From Dethiosulfovibrio faecalis (GTDB lineage: Bacteria; Synergistota; Synergistia; Synergistales; Dethiosulfovibrionaceae): a stretch of DNA of 64,000 bases. Shown piece after piece: positions 32,701 through 40,261 of this stretch. Within the stretch, counting starts at the first letter, position 1, and the number at the start of each line of letters is the position of its first letter. The translations under genes were made by a program, and so were the position numbers. The DNA lies in assembly GCF_021568795.1 (NCBI RefSeq), contig NZ_JAKGUE010000004.1, positions 62,001 to 126,000 of the forward strand, in the 5' to 3' direction. The notes beneath the pieces were generated by a model. It ran no database searches. It worked only from the letters and a program-made list of their open reading frames with translations, and had not been told where the DNA came from.

Positions 32701-33363
32701 TCTCTTCACCTCTTCGCAGGATGGACCGTCTTCACCCTCGGAAGAAAGACGGTCGTCCAGATCCTTAAGGACCTCCTCCTCCTTCCTCTTTCTTTCGTGA
32801 ACGGCGATGGATATTCGACTGAAGATCTCCGTCCCGGTGATCCTCTCGAGGAGAGGAGCCCTGTCTCCGGGAGAGGCGTCCAGAAAAGCGGCAAAACCGC
32901 CCTGGGCAAGCAGAACCGATCTGGTAAAGCGATCGAAATCCAGGCCGGTCAGATCGGAGACGGCAGAGGAAGTTTTGCTCAAGGCGGACTCCAGGACCTC
33001 CCCATCCGAACGGGACAGTAGGTGAGTCGGCTGTTGCAGCTTTCCGGAAGGAGATTTCCTGGAACGGTGTTGGCTCCAGATACAGAGATATGGCTCTCCT
33101 CCTGCCTCGAACTCGACCTGAGCAAAACACTCCCCGGTTTTTCTGCTCATTATCTCGTTCTCCGAACCGGTTACCCTGCTCAATCTGGGAGTCCTGCCGT
33201 AGAGGGCCAGACACAGGGCGTCGAGAACGGTGGACTTGCCAGAACCGGTGGGGCCCACTATGGCAAAGAGACAATCGTCAAGATATCTTCGATCCCTGAA
33301 GTCTATGGACCATCGTCCTTCCAGAGAATTGAGGTTTTCGAATCGAAGTCTCAGGAGTCTCAC
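29779..33363 (-). CDS. sbcC: SbcC, ATPase subunit of the SbcCD nuclease
   Basis: The 1194-residue protein has Walker A AIVGPTGSGKSTVLDAL near residue 35, long coiled coils, and a central zinc-hook CPCPLCGALHHP. At the C-terminal end are NLSGGERFLVSLSLALGLSD (signature) and VDSLFLDEGFGTLDEAS (Walker B, D-loop). The size is usual for the Rad50-like SbcC family. It overlaps sbcD by ATGA, and the pair would cut hairpins and protein-blocked DNA ends. It has 17 bases to the HATPase-GNAT gene downstream, so transcription may read through. Confidence 0.95.
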   Translation of the reverse strand: MRLLRLRFENLNSLEGRWSIDFRDRRYLDDCLFAIVGPTGSGKSTVLDALCLALYGRTPRLSRVTGSENEIMSRKTGECFAQVEFEAGGEPYLCIWSQHRSRKSPSGKLQQPTHLLSRSDGEVLESALSKTSSAVSDLTGLDFDRFTRSVLLAQGGFAAFLDASPGDRAPLLERITGTEIFSRISIAVHERKRKEEEVLKDLDDRLSSEGEDGPSCEEVKRDLEGLEVDIERISSDLKDMETRIGSLREGERLESEIKNIKLSIAGLEEERLSRKIDLGRLERYRSAQPLAAPYERLSSIRERLAELDSSLLEIDRSIESAFSEIKARKEESERLSFEIGEMEIERERSIPIWRKARDMDSHIGSLRSSLSERERARDEERKGLSKIEGQILVVERQLEALEKSKNLWSLRMERIQGWGPLVPRFPDLEERLRRFRALSTELESLEGRLPGLSTEVVEMSSDLDRSRSELEGLTYEVESLEKSKVRQDSRLGRLLSGRPISEWRAMEAFFRRANSLFEGESRSVELEKQIVALRAGLRKKEADLTVLSEKEGLLDSLVESLDRRRDDRARTISMEEQRGSLVDGCPCPLCGALHHPYSSEVPDFDDGLDEEWRSRKSELSRLRDEKIRLETTVEASSDQLKRLESERSELLRSIGDERSALMSSAESLSVSIPSDEGKSLLEKRRLEKRLALLDRISEIRDKKRGRLEKLRSSIGEKERAVHRIELSLSELENRLRVAREEKSRLAGDLSSVKISLEADLTTVGLDIGDDLETEISEGVREFEKVSSSLDSLLDSQTGLLAEKRGLESERSSLFSRLKDLSEGIKNREEEIAKQLVERETLFSGNPDVAEEDFDASLKELSSESERVNRLLAVSERQLDSYKESRGKISDDAASMKSELASAEVAFGDLCKKEGLSGELDFVASFRDQDDMEKLSLWMEDWRNRKNTAEAKLSDRKSRKGSIGELDGEDLRSVEAKADALRYERDRELAEKGRLNAELNRVKEMEKIRSELKSRLKEQVSKVELWRGLHGLIGSADGKRFRSFAQGIAFNTLIFLANGELRRMTDRYVLLPKEDEPMELLVKDFYQAGEIRSTRNLSGGERFLVSLSLALGLSDMSSRKVKVDSLFLDEGFGTLDEASLDQALEALSELRRGGKLIGVISHVSAIRERIGARIRVEPSGGGRSRLSGPGVLRER

Positions 33364-34580
33364 GACATCGCCTCCTCTTCATCCTGGTCCATAACACCCT
33401 GAAGAATTTCACGGAACATGGCGACGTAACTATCCCTGACGTCCTGTTCCAGGGGAACCCCCTCCAGCCTCCTCAAAAAAACGTCTTCCTCCGTCATGCT
33501 CTCCAACCCGCCGGAGACATCGAAACTCCAGTTTCCGTTTATACCGGTACCGTCCTTCACCCGAAGCAGATCTACCGACGAACCGTCGACTATCGATTGC
33601 AGATCCTCCATCAGGCTGGAGAATGGGACATCGTCGCAAAGGACGGCCTCTACCAGACAGGGTCGTCCGGCAAGGACCAATTCCGAAAGCCCTTCGGAAA
33701 GGGTATGTCTGTTCCCCTTCAGGGAGACGACCTCCGTCTTGGACGGGACAGGGACGGCTCTACAGGAGAAATCCGAACCCTCCAGATCCACCAGATACAC
33801 CGACTTCTCCGTACCGGACTCTCCGAAGCCGAGGGTCATAGGAGATCCGCTGTAGCGACATCTCTCTCGCCCTCCGACGATCTGGGCTCCGTGAATATGT
33901 CCCAGAGCGACGTAGTCCAACCAATCGGGAAAGAGATCCGCTCCAACTCGGCCCAACCCTCCCACGTAGAGGTCCCGGCTTCCGTCGTCTTCCTTCACCT
34001 TGCCTCCGGCGGCGAACAGATGCCCCATAGCTATTCTGGGTACACCGGGCGAGGACTCGCTTCTTTTCTCCATAGCCTCGAAAATCCTAGAGTAATGCTC
34101 CTCTATCCCCAAAACCAAAGCCCTATCGCGATCCATGGGATCGTCGGACCAGGATGAACGCCGAATGTCCCTCTCCCTGAGATAGGGAACAGCACCGACC
34201 AGAGCGATTACCTCGCCGTCCCCGTCGACTATGGAGACGACCTCCCTCTCCGGATCTGCGACGCCAAGGACGAAGACGTTCATGTATCCCAATATGTCGG
34301 AAGGAGCATCCAACAACGACGGAGAATCGTGGTTGCCGGCCACCACGACGACGCTACAGCCACTTTCGGCAACCGAACACAGAAAACGGTAATAAAGTCG
34401 CTGGACGCCGCTTCCGGGAGTCCCGGTATCGAAGACATCTCCCGCTACCAGCAGCAGATCCACCGACTCTCTAAGTACGAGGCCGGCAAGCCAATCGAGA
34501 AACTCCGCCTGTTCCTCCGTTCTCCTCATGCCGCAAAGGGACTTTCCCAGATGCCAATCGGACGTATGCAGCAACCTCAT
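33360..34580 (-). CDS. sbcD: SbcD exonuclease subunit
   Basis: The 406-residue Mre11-like phosphoesterase has all the metal motifs: SDWHLGKSL, LVAGDVFDTG, VAGNHDSPSLL and LGHIHGAQIVG, plus the GSPMTLGFGE segment. It would use Mn to cleave DNA under ATP control by SbcC. The start ATG lies four bases after the upstream membrane-protein stop, and the stop overlaps sbcC. Confidence 0.95.
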   Translation of the reverse strand: MRLLHTSDWHLGKSLCGMRRTEEQAEFLDWLAGLVLRESVDLLLVAGDVFDTGTPGSGVQRLYYRFLCSVAESGCSVVVVAGNHDSPSLLDAPSDILGYMNVFVLGVADPEREVVSIVDGDGEVIALVGAVPYLRERDIRRSSWSDDPMDRDRALVLGIEEHYSRIFEAMEKRSESSPGVPRIAMGHLFAAGGKVKEDDGSRDLYVGGLGRVGADLFPDWLDYVALGHIHGAQIVGGRERCRYSGSPMTLGFGESGTEKSVYLVDLEGSDFSCRAVPVPSKTEVVSLKGNRHTLSEGLSELVLAGRPCLVEAVLCDDVPFSSLMEDLQSIVDGSSVDLLRVKDGTGINGNWSFDVSGGLESMTEEDVFLRRLEGVPLEQDVRDSYVAMFREILQGVMDQDEEEAMS

Positions 34581-34584
34581 GGGA

Positions 34585-35646
34585 TCACCTCGACGACGAA
34601 TCGCCGCGGATCTCTCGAATCCTCAAAAACCAACCGGGCATTCTGGATTCCATCCAGAGGGTCAAAGAGTTCCTGTTTTTGTGATACCACAGCCCAAGCC
34701 ACATAACGGATAAACCGAACAGGACCAACAGAAAAGGGAAATAGAGGGTGTCTTTGAAGACCACCCAGGCAAGGTGACCTAGATAACCGAAAAAACCCAA
34801 CGCTCCCAGTACCAGGTATATCGAACGATCCACCAACAGTGAGAACAGGACGAACCCGATATTTATCAGACAATATAGAGCCCTTCTCAGCTCTGTCCTT
34901 CCGTCCATGGTGGAAAGTCCGCCCCAGAACGCTACGGCACCGAAGAGATGAAGCCAAAAACCGTATTCCCGTCCCTCCACGTCCTCTCTCAGATCCCACC
35001 AAAGAGCGAAGCCGATCATAAAAACCCCGAACACCAAAGAGACCACCCTATGGTCGACCCCTAAGAGAGGGGTTATATCCATAGAGAGAAACCACAGGGA
35101 GAAGGAGACCGGAGCTACCAGAAAGGGGAAGCTCACGTATTTCATGGCTATCAATCCGACCAGGACCGTAGATATCTCCATCACGCACCAACCGGACCAC
35201 ACCCAGTTGAAAAAATCGATATACTCTCCCGGAGCAGAGCCTGTCCAGAGTCCGGTAGCCTTCTGCAGTCCGTAGGTGAAAAGAGGGGTTAGACAGACCG
35301 ACATGGTTATCAAAAGTCCCCCCAGCGTCCTCGTGTCGCTACGACCGTAAAAGCGACTTCCCGCCGCAGCGAAGCCACAACCGTACACTAAGGCAATGGC
35401 GCTGAGCCCCCACCCTCCTACACGATTCCAGGAATCGGCCACAAACCAGGTCAAAGCAGATAGGACCACCATCGCTCCAAGGTAGTAAGCCAAGTTAACG
35501 AAGCCCAGACCCTCTCCTCTATCTATCGAACGTTCGACCAAAAAAGCTTCGAGCTCCTCTCTGTTTTCCGTCGAGAGGAGCCCTTTAGATACGGCTTCGT
35601 CCAGGTCGAGACCTGTTATCCTCATCACAACATCTTTATCGCCCAT
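34585..35646 (-). CDS. DUF2157-like polytopic membrane protein
   Basis: The 353-residue protein has a cytoplasmic N-terminus with DLDEAVSKGLLSTENREELEAFLVER, then about ten hydrophobic segments starting at FVNLAYYLGAMVVLSALTWFVADS. The N-terminal layout recalls DUF2157 proteins, but I cannot confirm the family by eye. It begins at ATG 35646 with CGGAGGG upstream; the open frame extends to 35697. It precedes sbcD by four bases and is likely co-transcribed with sbcDC. Function unknown. Confidence 0.75.
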   Translation of the reverse strand: MGDKDVVMRITGLDLDEAVSKGLLSTENREELEAFLVERSIDRGEGLGFVNLAYYLGAMVVLSALTWFVADSWNRVGGWGLSAIALVYGCGFAAAGSRFYGRSDTRTLGGLLITMSVCLTPLFTYGLQKATGLWTGSAPGEYIDFFNWVWSGWCVMEISTVLVGLIAMKYVSFPFLVAPVSFSLWFLSMDITPLLGVDHRVVSLVFGVFMIGFALWWDLREDVEGREYGFWLHLFGAVAFWGGLSTMDGRTELRRALYCLINIGFVLFSLLVDRSIYLVLGALGFFGYLGHLAWVVFKDTLYFPFLLVLFGLSVMWLGLWYHKNRNSLTLWMESRMPGWFLRIREIRGDSSSR

Positions 35647-35695
35647 GAATAGACCCTCCGGGTTAAAGTCTTTTACTCCACCATTATAACTCAAC

Positions 35696-35731
35696 AAAAA
35701 AAGACGGCACTCCCTAAAAAGAGAGATGCCG
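35696..35731 (-). terminator. Terminator after the YwbE-like gene
   Basis: On the minus strand an imperfect stem (CGGCA-T-CTCTC with GGGAG-TGCCG, loop TTTTTA) is followed by TCTTTTTTT. It begins immediately after the YwbE stop. Confidence 0.85.
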
Positions 35732-35735
35732 CCGT

Positions 35736-35933
35736 TCAGTCCTTCACTATTTCCTTTACCCTTCCGACCACTCCGCCTTCCAGTCGAACCTTAATTCCGT
35801 GGGGATGGCTGGGGCTTTTCGTCAGAAGGTCCTGGACGACCCCTTCGGTAAGCTTTCCGGTTCTCTGGTCCTGCTTCTGTACTACCATGACCCTCATTCC
35901 AGGCTTTATATCGCTTCTTATCGTTCCCGACAT
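35736..35933 (-). CDS. YwbE-family small protein
   Basis: The 65-residue protein matches the conserved YwbE/DUF2196 family: IRSDIKPGMRVMVVQKQDQRTGKLTEG, then LLTKSPSHPHGIKVRLEGGVVGRVKEI. Function is unknown; it looks like a small beta-barrel. I chose the ATG at 35933 because GGAGG lies eight bases upstream; another in-frame ATG is five codons earlier. It is 37 bases after pstB and ends at a terminator, so it may end the pst transcript. Confidence 0.88.
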   Translation of the reverse strand: MSGTIRSDIKPGMRVMVVQKQDQRTGKLTEGVVQDLLTKSPSHPHGIKVRLEGGVVGRVKEIVKD

Positions 35934-35970
35934 ACAGTTACCCTCCATGTCAAAAATTCCATCAGGCCGA

Positions 35971-36720
35971 CTATCCGAACGCTCCGGCCAGATATTCCTC
36001 CGTCGCCCTCTTTTCAGGAGAGGAAAACAACGATTCGGTAGGTCCTTCCTCGACCACGTTTCCGTCCAGCATGAATACGGTCTTATCCGCTATGCGTTTT
36101 GCCTGGGCCAGATTATGGGTCACTATGACGATGGTATACCTGCCTCTCAATCCCATCAGTAGACGTTCTATTCTCGCCGTGTTCCCGACATCCAGAGCCG
36201 AGCATGGTTCGTCCAGAAGTAAAGCTTCCGGTTCCACCGTCAGAGCTCTCGCGATACACAGCCTCTGCTGTTGTCCTCCTGATAAAGTGTCGGCAGGACG
36301 ATCCATATCGTCGATCTCGTCCGACAATCCGGCAAGATCCAGTTTCTCCTCTATTACGGCCTGTCGTTTCACACGATCTCTCATACCATAATAACGAAGC
36401 GGATAGGCCATGTTTTCCCTTATGGAAAGAGGAAAGGGCGTCGGGGTCTGAAAAACCATCCCGACCCTCTCTCTCAATCTATCGGCCTCGCCCTGTCGTA
36501 CCGGACGACCTCCAAGGAGGAGCCGACCTGAAAAACGAGCGCCTTCTTCCAAGACCAAAAGATTAAGACATTTCAGTGTAGTAGTCTTGCCGCATCCCGA
36601 CGGCCCCACTATAGCGGTGATAAGGCCTGCCGGAGCAGAGAAAGACAGCCCCCGCAACACCACCGAGTCCCCGTATTCCACGGTCACGTTCTTGAGTTCC
36701 AGCGAAGACAGAGGGATCAT
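35971..36720 (-). CDS. pstB: Phosphate ABC ATPase PstB
   Basis: The 249-residue ATPase has IVGPSGCGKTTTLKCLNLL, MVFQTPTPFPLSIRENMAYPL, TLSGGQQQRLCIARALTVEP, LLLDEPCSALDVG and IVTHNLAQAKR, all PstB hallmarks. The start at ATG 36720 overlaps the pstA stop (ATGA). The open frame runs upstream to 37332 inside pstA, but that part is a shadow. No phoU gene follows, which is unusual for pst operons. Confidence 0.94.
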   Translation of the reverse strand: MIPLSSLELKNVTVEYGDSVVLRGLSFSAPAGLITAIVGPSGCGKTTTLKCLNLLVLEEGARFSGRLLLGGRPVRQGEADRLRERVGMVFQTPTPFPLSIRENMAYPLRYYGMRDRVKRQAVIEEKLDLAGLSDEIDDMDRPADTLSGGQQQRLCIARALTVEPEALLLDEPCSALDVGNTARIERLLMGLRGRYTIVIVTHNLAQAKRIADKTVFMLDGNVVEEGPTESLFSSPEKRATEEYLAGAFG

Positions 36721-37547
36721 CCCTTTCTGAAAGCGGCAACGAGATTCAGGAAAAATACCATGACCGTCAGGACAAGCGCCGTACCGTAGGCGTTCTCGTA
36801 GGAAATTCCCTGGCCTACCAGTATGTACAGATGGAGAGGAAGAGCCATCACCGGATCGGTCAACCCTGAAGGCATGCCGGTATGAAGCACGGCGCCGGTA
36901 AACATTATAGGCGCCGCAGCACCCATCGCAAAACCTACGGACTGTGCCAGGGCGGATAGAAGTTCTCCTCCACAGGCCGGAATAACCAAGTGTATCATAC
37001 CCCAGGTGCGGCTGACGCCCAAAGCGGCGGAAGGGATCAGAAGCACATCGCCGTGCCGTCTGAAAGAAGCCTCGAAACGAACCTCCATGTATGGGAATAT
37101 CATCACTCCCAGGACCAGCCCGGCCGACAGAAGACATACGCCAAAACCTGCCGTCACCACCAGAAAAGAATAACCGAAAAGACCGAGGACGATCGAAGGA
37201 GTTCCAGCGATCAAAGTAACGGCAAATCTTATAGATGCAGCTAATATACCTTTGTTTTTTCGATCGGAAAGGTATAGAGACGTACCCAGGGCAAGGAACC
37301 CACCGCTTAAAGCCGCCACGGCTCCTAGACACAGGGTCCCGGCTATGGCAGGAGCGATTCCTCCATCGGCCCCCAGCGGGAAACCTGCCGGTTCTCCGGT
37401 CAGGAAATCAAACGACAAAGACGGCGCACCTCTCAGAACCAGGAATCCGATCATTCCCAGTACCGTCCCTAAGGACACGACCGAGACCGCTCCCGACAGG
37501 AAGGAGATACAGAACAACTTCCACCTCTCACCTCCGGGAATCCTCAT
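36717..37547 (-). CDS. pstA: Phosphate ABC permease PstA
   Basis: The approximately 276-residue permease has six hydrophobic segments, GGIAPAIAGTLCLG and LIAGTPSIVLGLFGYSFLVV, as in PstA, and the EAA-type loop ALGVSRTWGMIHLVIPACGGELLSALAQSVGFAMGAAAPIMFTG. The ATG at 37547 overlaps the pstC stop by ATGA and has AGGTGG upstream. A GTG three codons earlier is an alternative. Confidence 0.93.
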   Translation of the reverse strand: MRIPGGERWKLFCISFLSGAVSVVSLGTVLGMIGFLVLRGAPSLSFDFLTGEPAGFPLGADGGIAPAIAGTLCLGAVAALSGGFLALGTSLYLSDRKNKGILAASIRFAVTLIAGTPSIVLGLFGYSFLVVTAGFGVCLLSAGLVLGVMIFPYMEVRFEASFRRHGDVLLIPSAALGVSRTWGMIHLVIPACGGELLSALAQSVGFAMGAAAPIMFTGAVLHTGMPSGLTDPVMALPLHLYILVGQGISYENAYGTALVLTVMVFFLNLVAAFRKG

Positions 37548-38419
37548 TGTTTCCACCTTCTCCCACGTAGGGATCCTTTAGAAATCAATATCATGGCTAG
37601 CATCATAATCATGAGAACGAGTCCGGCCCCGTAAAGCGCCGCGGAATGAGGGCTTCCGGCCGAAGCTCCACCCATTTCCAGGGCTATGAGAGCAGGAATG
37701 GTCTCCGCCCTTCCCAGAAGTCTGGGCCATAAAGGCGAGTTACCCATAACCATCATTACCGCCATGGTCTCCCCCATCGCCCTGGCTAAAGCCAAAAGAC
37801 TCCCGATCCAAACGGACCGCAAGGCCCCAGAGAGCACCAGACGATAGGCCATAAATCTTGAGTCAACCCCGAGAGCCTTGGAAGCAGCATCGTATCGTTT
37901 TTTTAGTTCGTCCATATGTTCGACGCATGCCGACGTTATATAGGGCAACACCATCATGGCAAGTATGATCGCACCCGCCATCACCGACTCTCCAGACGGA
38001 AGCCCGAAGACGGACTCTAAGGTGGGGACCACCACCAGAAGGCCGAAAAAACCGAACACGACCGAGGGGATCCCGGCTAAAAGATCTACCGACGGAATCA
38101 TAACACGTCTCGCCCACCTACCTGCGAAGCAGGAAAGCCACAGCGCGGTTCCAACGGCGAAAGGCAGGGCGATGAATACGGACAGAACCGACACCGTCAC
38201 CGTTCCGGCTATCATCGGCGCTATTCCCAAAACAGGTTCGTCGCCTACAGGAAACCAGTCGGAACCGGAAATAAACGCAATCGGAGACGTCGAATTCCAG
38301 CATGGGAGGCTTTCCTTGGCGATGAAAAGAACTATAAAAATCAACAGGGATGCGGAGAACATCGCGATAAGAGTCGCAAAAGATCGAAAAAAGAAATCCT
38401 CCAATCGGCGTCCTACCAT
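37544..38419 (-). CDS. pstC: Phosphate ABC permease PstC
   Basis: The 291-residue membrane protein has GIAPMIAGTVTVSVLSVFIALPFAVGTA, LAGIPSVVFGFFGLLVVVP, and the loop ASKALGVDSRFMAYRLVLSGALRSVWIGSLLALARAMGETMAVMMVMGN, the well-known GETMA motif of PstC. It couples to pstA. A strong palindrome separates it from pstS. Confidence 0.94.
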   Translation of the reverse strand: MVGRRLEDFFFRSFATLIAMFSASLLIFIVLFIAKESLPCWNSTSPIAFISGSDWFPVGDEPVLGIAPMIAGTVTVSVLSVFIALPFAVGTALWLSCFAGRWARRVMIPSVDLLAGIPSVVFGFFGLLVVVPTLESVFGLPSGESVMAGAIILAMMVLPYITSACVEHMDELKKRYDAASKALGVDSRFMAYRLVLSGALRSVWIGSLLALARAMGETMAVMMVMGNSPLWPRLLGRAETIPALIALEMGGASAGSPHSAALYGAGLVLMIMMLAMILISKGSLRGRRWKQ

Positions 38420-38444
38420 GAGACCACCTCCTCCCGATAATAAA

Positions 38445-38466
38445 ATGGGGCCCTTAAGGGCCCCAT
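38445..38466 (-). terminator. Palindromic attenuator between pstS and pstC
   Basis: A perfect 22-base palindrome (11-bp arms) is followed on the minus strand by TTTTATTAT. It lies 17 bases after the pstS stop. Partial termination here would give more receptor than permease, as seen in many ABC operons. Confidence 0.75.
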
Positions 38467-38482
38467 TACCGTACGATTTTCC

Positions 38483-39349
38483 CTATCTAGCCGGAACGAA
38501 ACCCATTTTCTCGACGATCTCCACGGCCTTGGAATCGGTGAGAGCCATGGAAAAGCCCTTCTCAGCAGGAGAGAGATCCCCTTTGGAAATAACGAGTAGA
38601 GGCCTCGATATGGAATAGGCTCCGGAAGTTATGTTCGAGGCGGTCGGCTCGACGTCATCCACGGCCATAGGGACAAGTTTCCCGCCGTTCTGATTCACTA
38701 TCCCGAAGGAGGCGTAGCCTATGGCCCTCGGGTTCTCTATTATCTTGGTCACAAGGGCGCCCATGGACGGAGCCTGGATGGCATCCTTTCTCACCTGAGA
38801 CTTCCCCATTATAACCTTCTGAAAGACCCCGTGGGCACCGCCGCCGAGATCCCTGACCACCACGACTATCTCCTCGTCAGGGAGACGATCGTCGAATTCT
38901 TTCCATCTGGAGATCTCCCCGCTGAAGATCTTCCTCAGTTCCTCCGAGGTGAATCCCTTGCGCAACTTGCAAACCTGGTTTTCGGGATTCACCGATATGG
39001 TAAGGGCATCGGTGCCGAGGAGATACTGAGTATAACCCGGAATGGACTGTTTCTCCTTTTCCGACGCGGGACGTGCCAGCATCCCAAAGTTCGCGGATCC
39101 GTCGAGAATGGCCTTGGCACCGGCTCCCGAACCTCCTCCCGACACGAATATCTGAATCTTTTCGGCAGGCAGAGATTGATCCACCTTGTCCCAAGTACCA
39201 TAGCTATCGCCAAAAGCCTTCGCGATCTCGGAAATCACCGGAGCCAAAGTAGAAGACCCGGCGAAGACCAGCTTGCCGTCGAAACCGCCCGCAATCGCAG
39301 ACGAGGCCATCACTAGAACAGCCACGATGGCCACGACCAACCTTCTCAT
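38483..39349 (-). CDS. pstS: Phosphate-binding protein PstS
   Basis: The 288-residue protein has a signal peptide (MRRLVVAIVAVLVMASSAIAGG) and the mature motifs VFAGSSTLAPVISEIAKAF and IFVSGGGSGAGAKAILDGSANFGMLAR, the phosphate-binding loops. VRDLGGGAHGVFQKVIMG and AIGYASFGIV follow. I chose the ATG at 39349, which follows AGGGGGG; the open frame extends eight codons upstream. It would capture phosphate for PstCAB. Confidence 0.94.
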   Translation of the reverse strand: MRRLVVAIVAVLVMASSAIAGGFDGKLVFAGSSTLAPVISEIAKAFGDSYGTWDKVDQSLPAEKIQIFVSGGGSGAGAKAILDGSANFGMLARPASEKEKQSIPGYTQYLLGTDALTISVNPENQVCKLRKGFTSEELRKIFSGEISRWKEFDDRLPDEEIVVVVRDLGGGAHGVFQKVIMGKSQVRKDAIQAPSMGALVTKIIENPRAIGYASFGIVNQNGGKLVPMAVDDVEPTASNITSGAYSISRPLLVISKGDLSPAEKGFSMALTDSKAVEIVEKMGFVPAR

Positions 39350-39376
39350 CCACGTTACCCCCCTAAAATTCATAGT

Positions 39377-39643
39377 CTAAATTCCTTTGGAGACTATAGC
39401 ACAGCTTCCCGACTTTCGCATCCCACACCGGATCTCGTTCAAGCAACGGGGGTTACCGACAAAAACATTCATGTCGATACAGGTGACGTCTACATCCGAA
39501 AATCCATCGAAAATGGATTCCAGCTCCAAGCCGATTCCGATGCCTAAATCCAACAGTTTCTTCGTTTTCAGCGAAATATATCCGCACGAGCGTTGAAAAA
39601 AATCGGTCATCTTCTCCGGAAACGATAAAGAGAAGTCGACCAT
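39377..39643 (-). pseudogene. Truncated SAM-methyltransferase remnant
   Basis: This 88-residue reading frame holds one recognisable methyltransferase segment, KKLLDLGIGIGLELESIFDGFSDVDVTCIDMN, which fits motif I and the acidic ribose-binding Asp of class-I methyltransferases. The family normally continues for another 100 or more residues. Here the frame switches to unrelated sequence (VFVGNPRCLNEIRCGM) and stops. The N-terminus MTDFFQRSCGY also resembles family starts (MxDFFNxR) but the usual spacer helix is missing. It overlaps the methyltransferase gene upstream by 37 bases. I infer a gene eroded by deletion; a functional small protein is less likely. Confidence 0.55.
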
Positions 39644-40230
39644 TTTCTATCTGAACGCCCTAAAGAATCACCGCTTAGAGAGTCCTCCAAAAGATCGAAT
39701 CCGATAACGGCAAGCATCAAACCCAGCCGGCGGGAAGAAAGGCCGTTGAAAAATCGACCATCTCCGTCCAATCCCCTTATCGGTTCTCCACCTGCATCCA
39801 TCGGCAAAGAGACCAGAAGAGTTCCACCGGGACGAAGCACCCTGGCCAGAGAGATCATAGACCTCTCAAGGACATCCTCGGGCAGGTGCATCAAGACGGC
39901 GGAACAGAGCAAGCCGTCGAAGGAATCGTCAATCTGAGAGGCAAGATCGGGCAATCCGTCCACGGAGACCCGCCCCACAAGTGAGGGATATAGCTTCAGA
40001 GCCTCCCGGAGAAAATTCTCAGAAGGGTCCACTCCGAAACCGTCCCATCCCCCGGCTAGGAGACGATCCAGGTCTCTGCCGGATCCACACCCCACGTCCA
40101 GGATCCTCCCTCCTTCGAGGAAGGCCCTGGTAAACCAAGAGGAGATTCCTTCCGTAGCCCCGGCATAAACTCTAGCGGTTTCCCAAGCCTTTCTATCGTA
40201 AAACCCCCTGTAGTTCTCGTTCAAAGACAT
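39607..40230 (-). CDS. Class-I SAM-dependent methyltransferase
   Basis: The 207-residue protein has ILDVGCGSGRDLDRLLAGGWDGFGVDPS (motif I and the ribose-binding Asp), FDGLLCSAVLMHLPEDVL (motif II region) and LARVLRPGGTLLVSLP (motif III), the usual order. The start has GAGGGGAG upstream. The C-terminal residues are very basic (SLYRFRRR). Substrate is unknown; nothing nearby points to one. It lies between the activase and pstS and overlaps the methyltransferase remnant. Confidence 0.88.
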   Translation of the reverse strand: MSLNENYRGFYDRKAWETARVYAGATEGISSWFTRAFLEGGRILDVGCGSGRDLDRLLAGGWDGFGVDPSENFLREALKLYPSLVGRVSVDGLPDLASQIDDSFDGLLCSAVLMHLPEDVLERSMISLARVLRPGGTLLVSLPMDAGGEPIRGLDGDGRFFNGLSSRRLGLMLAVIGFDLLEDSLSGDSLGRSDRKWSTSLYRFRRR

Positions 40231-40261
40231 GAACTCCCCTCATAATTAATAGGATAGTCTG

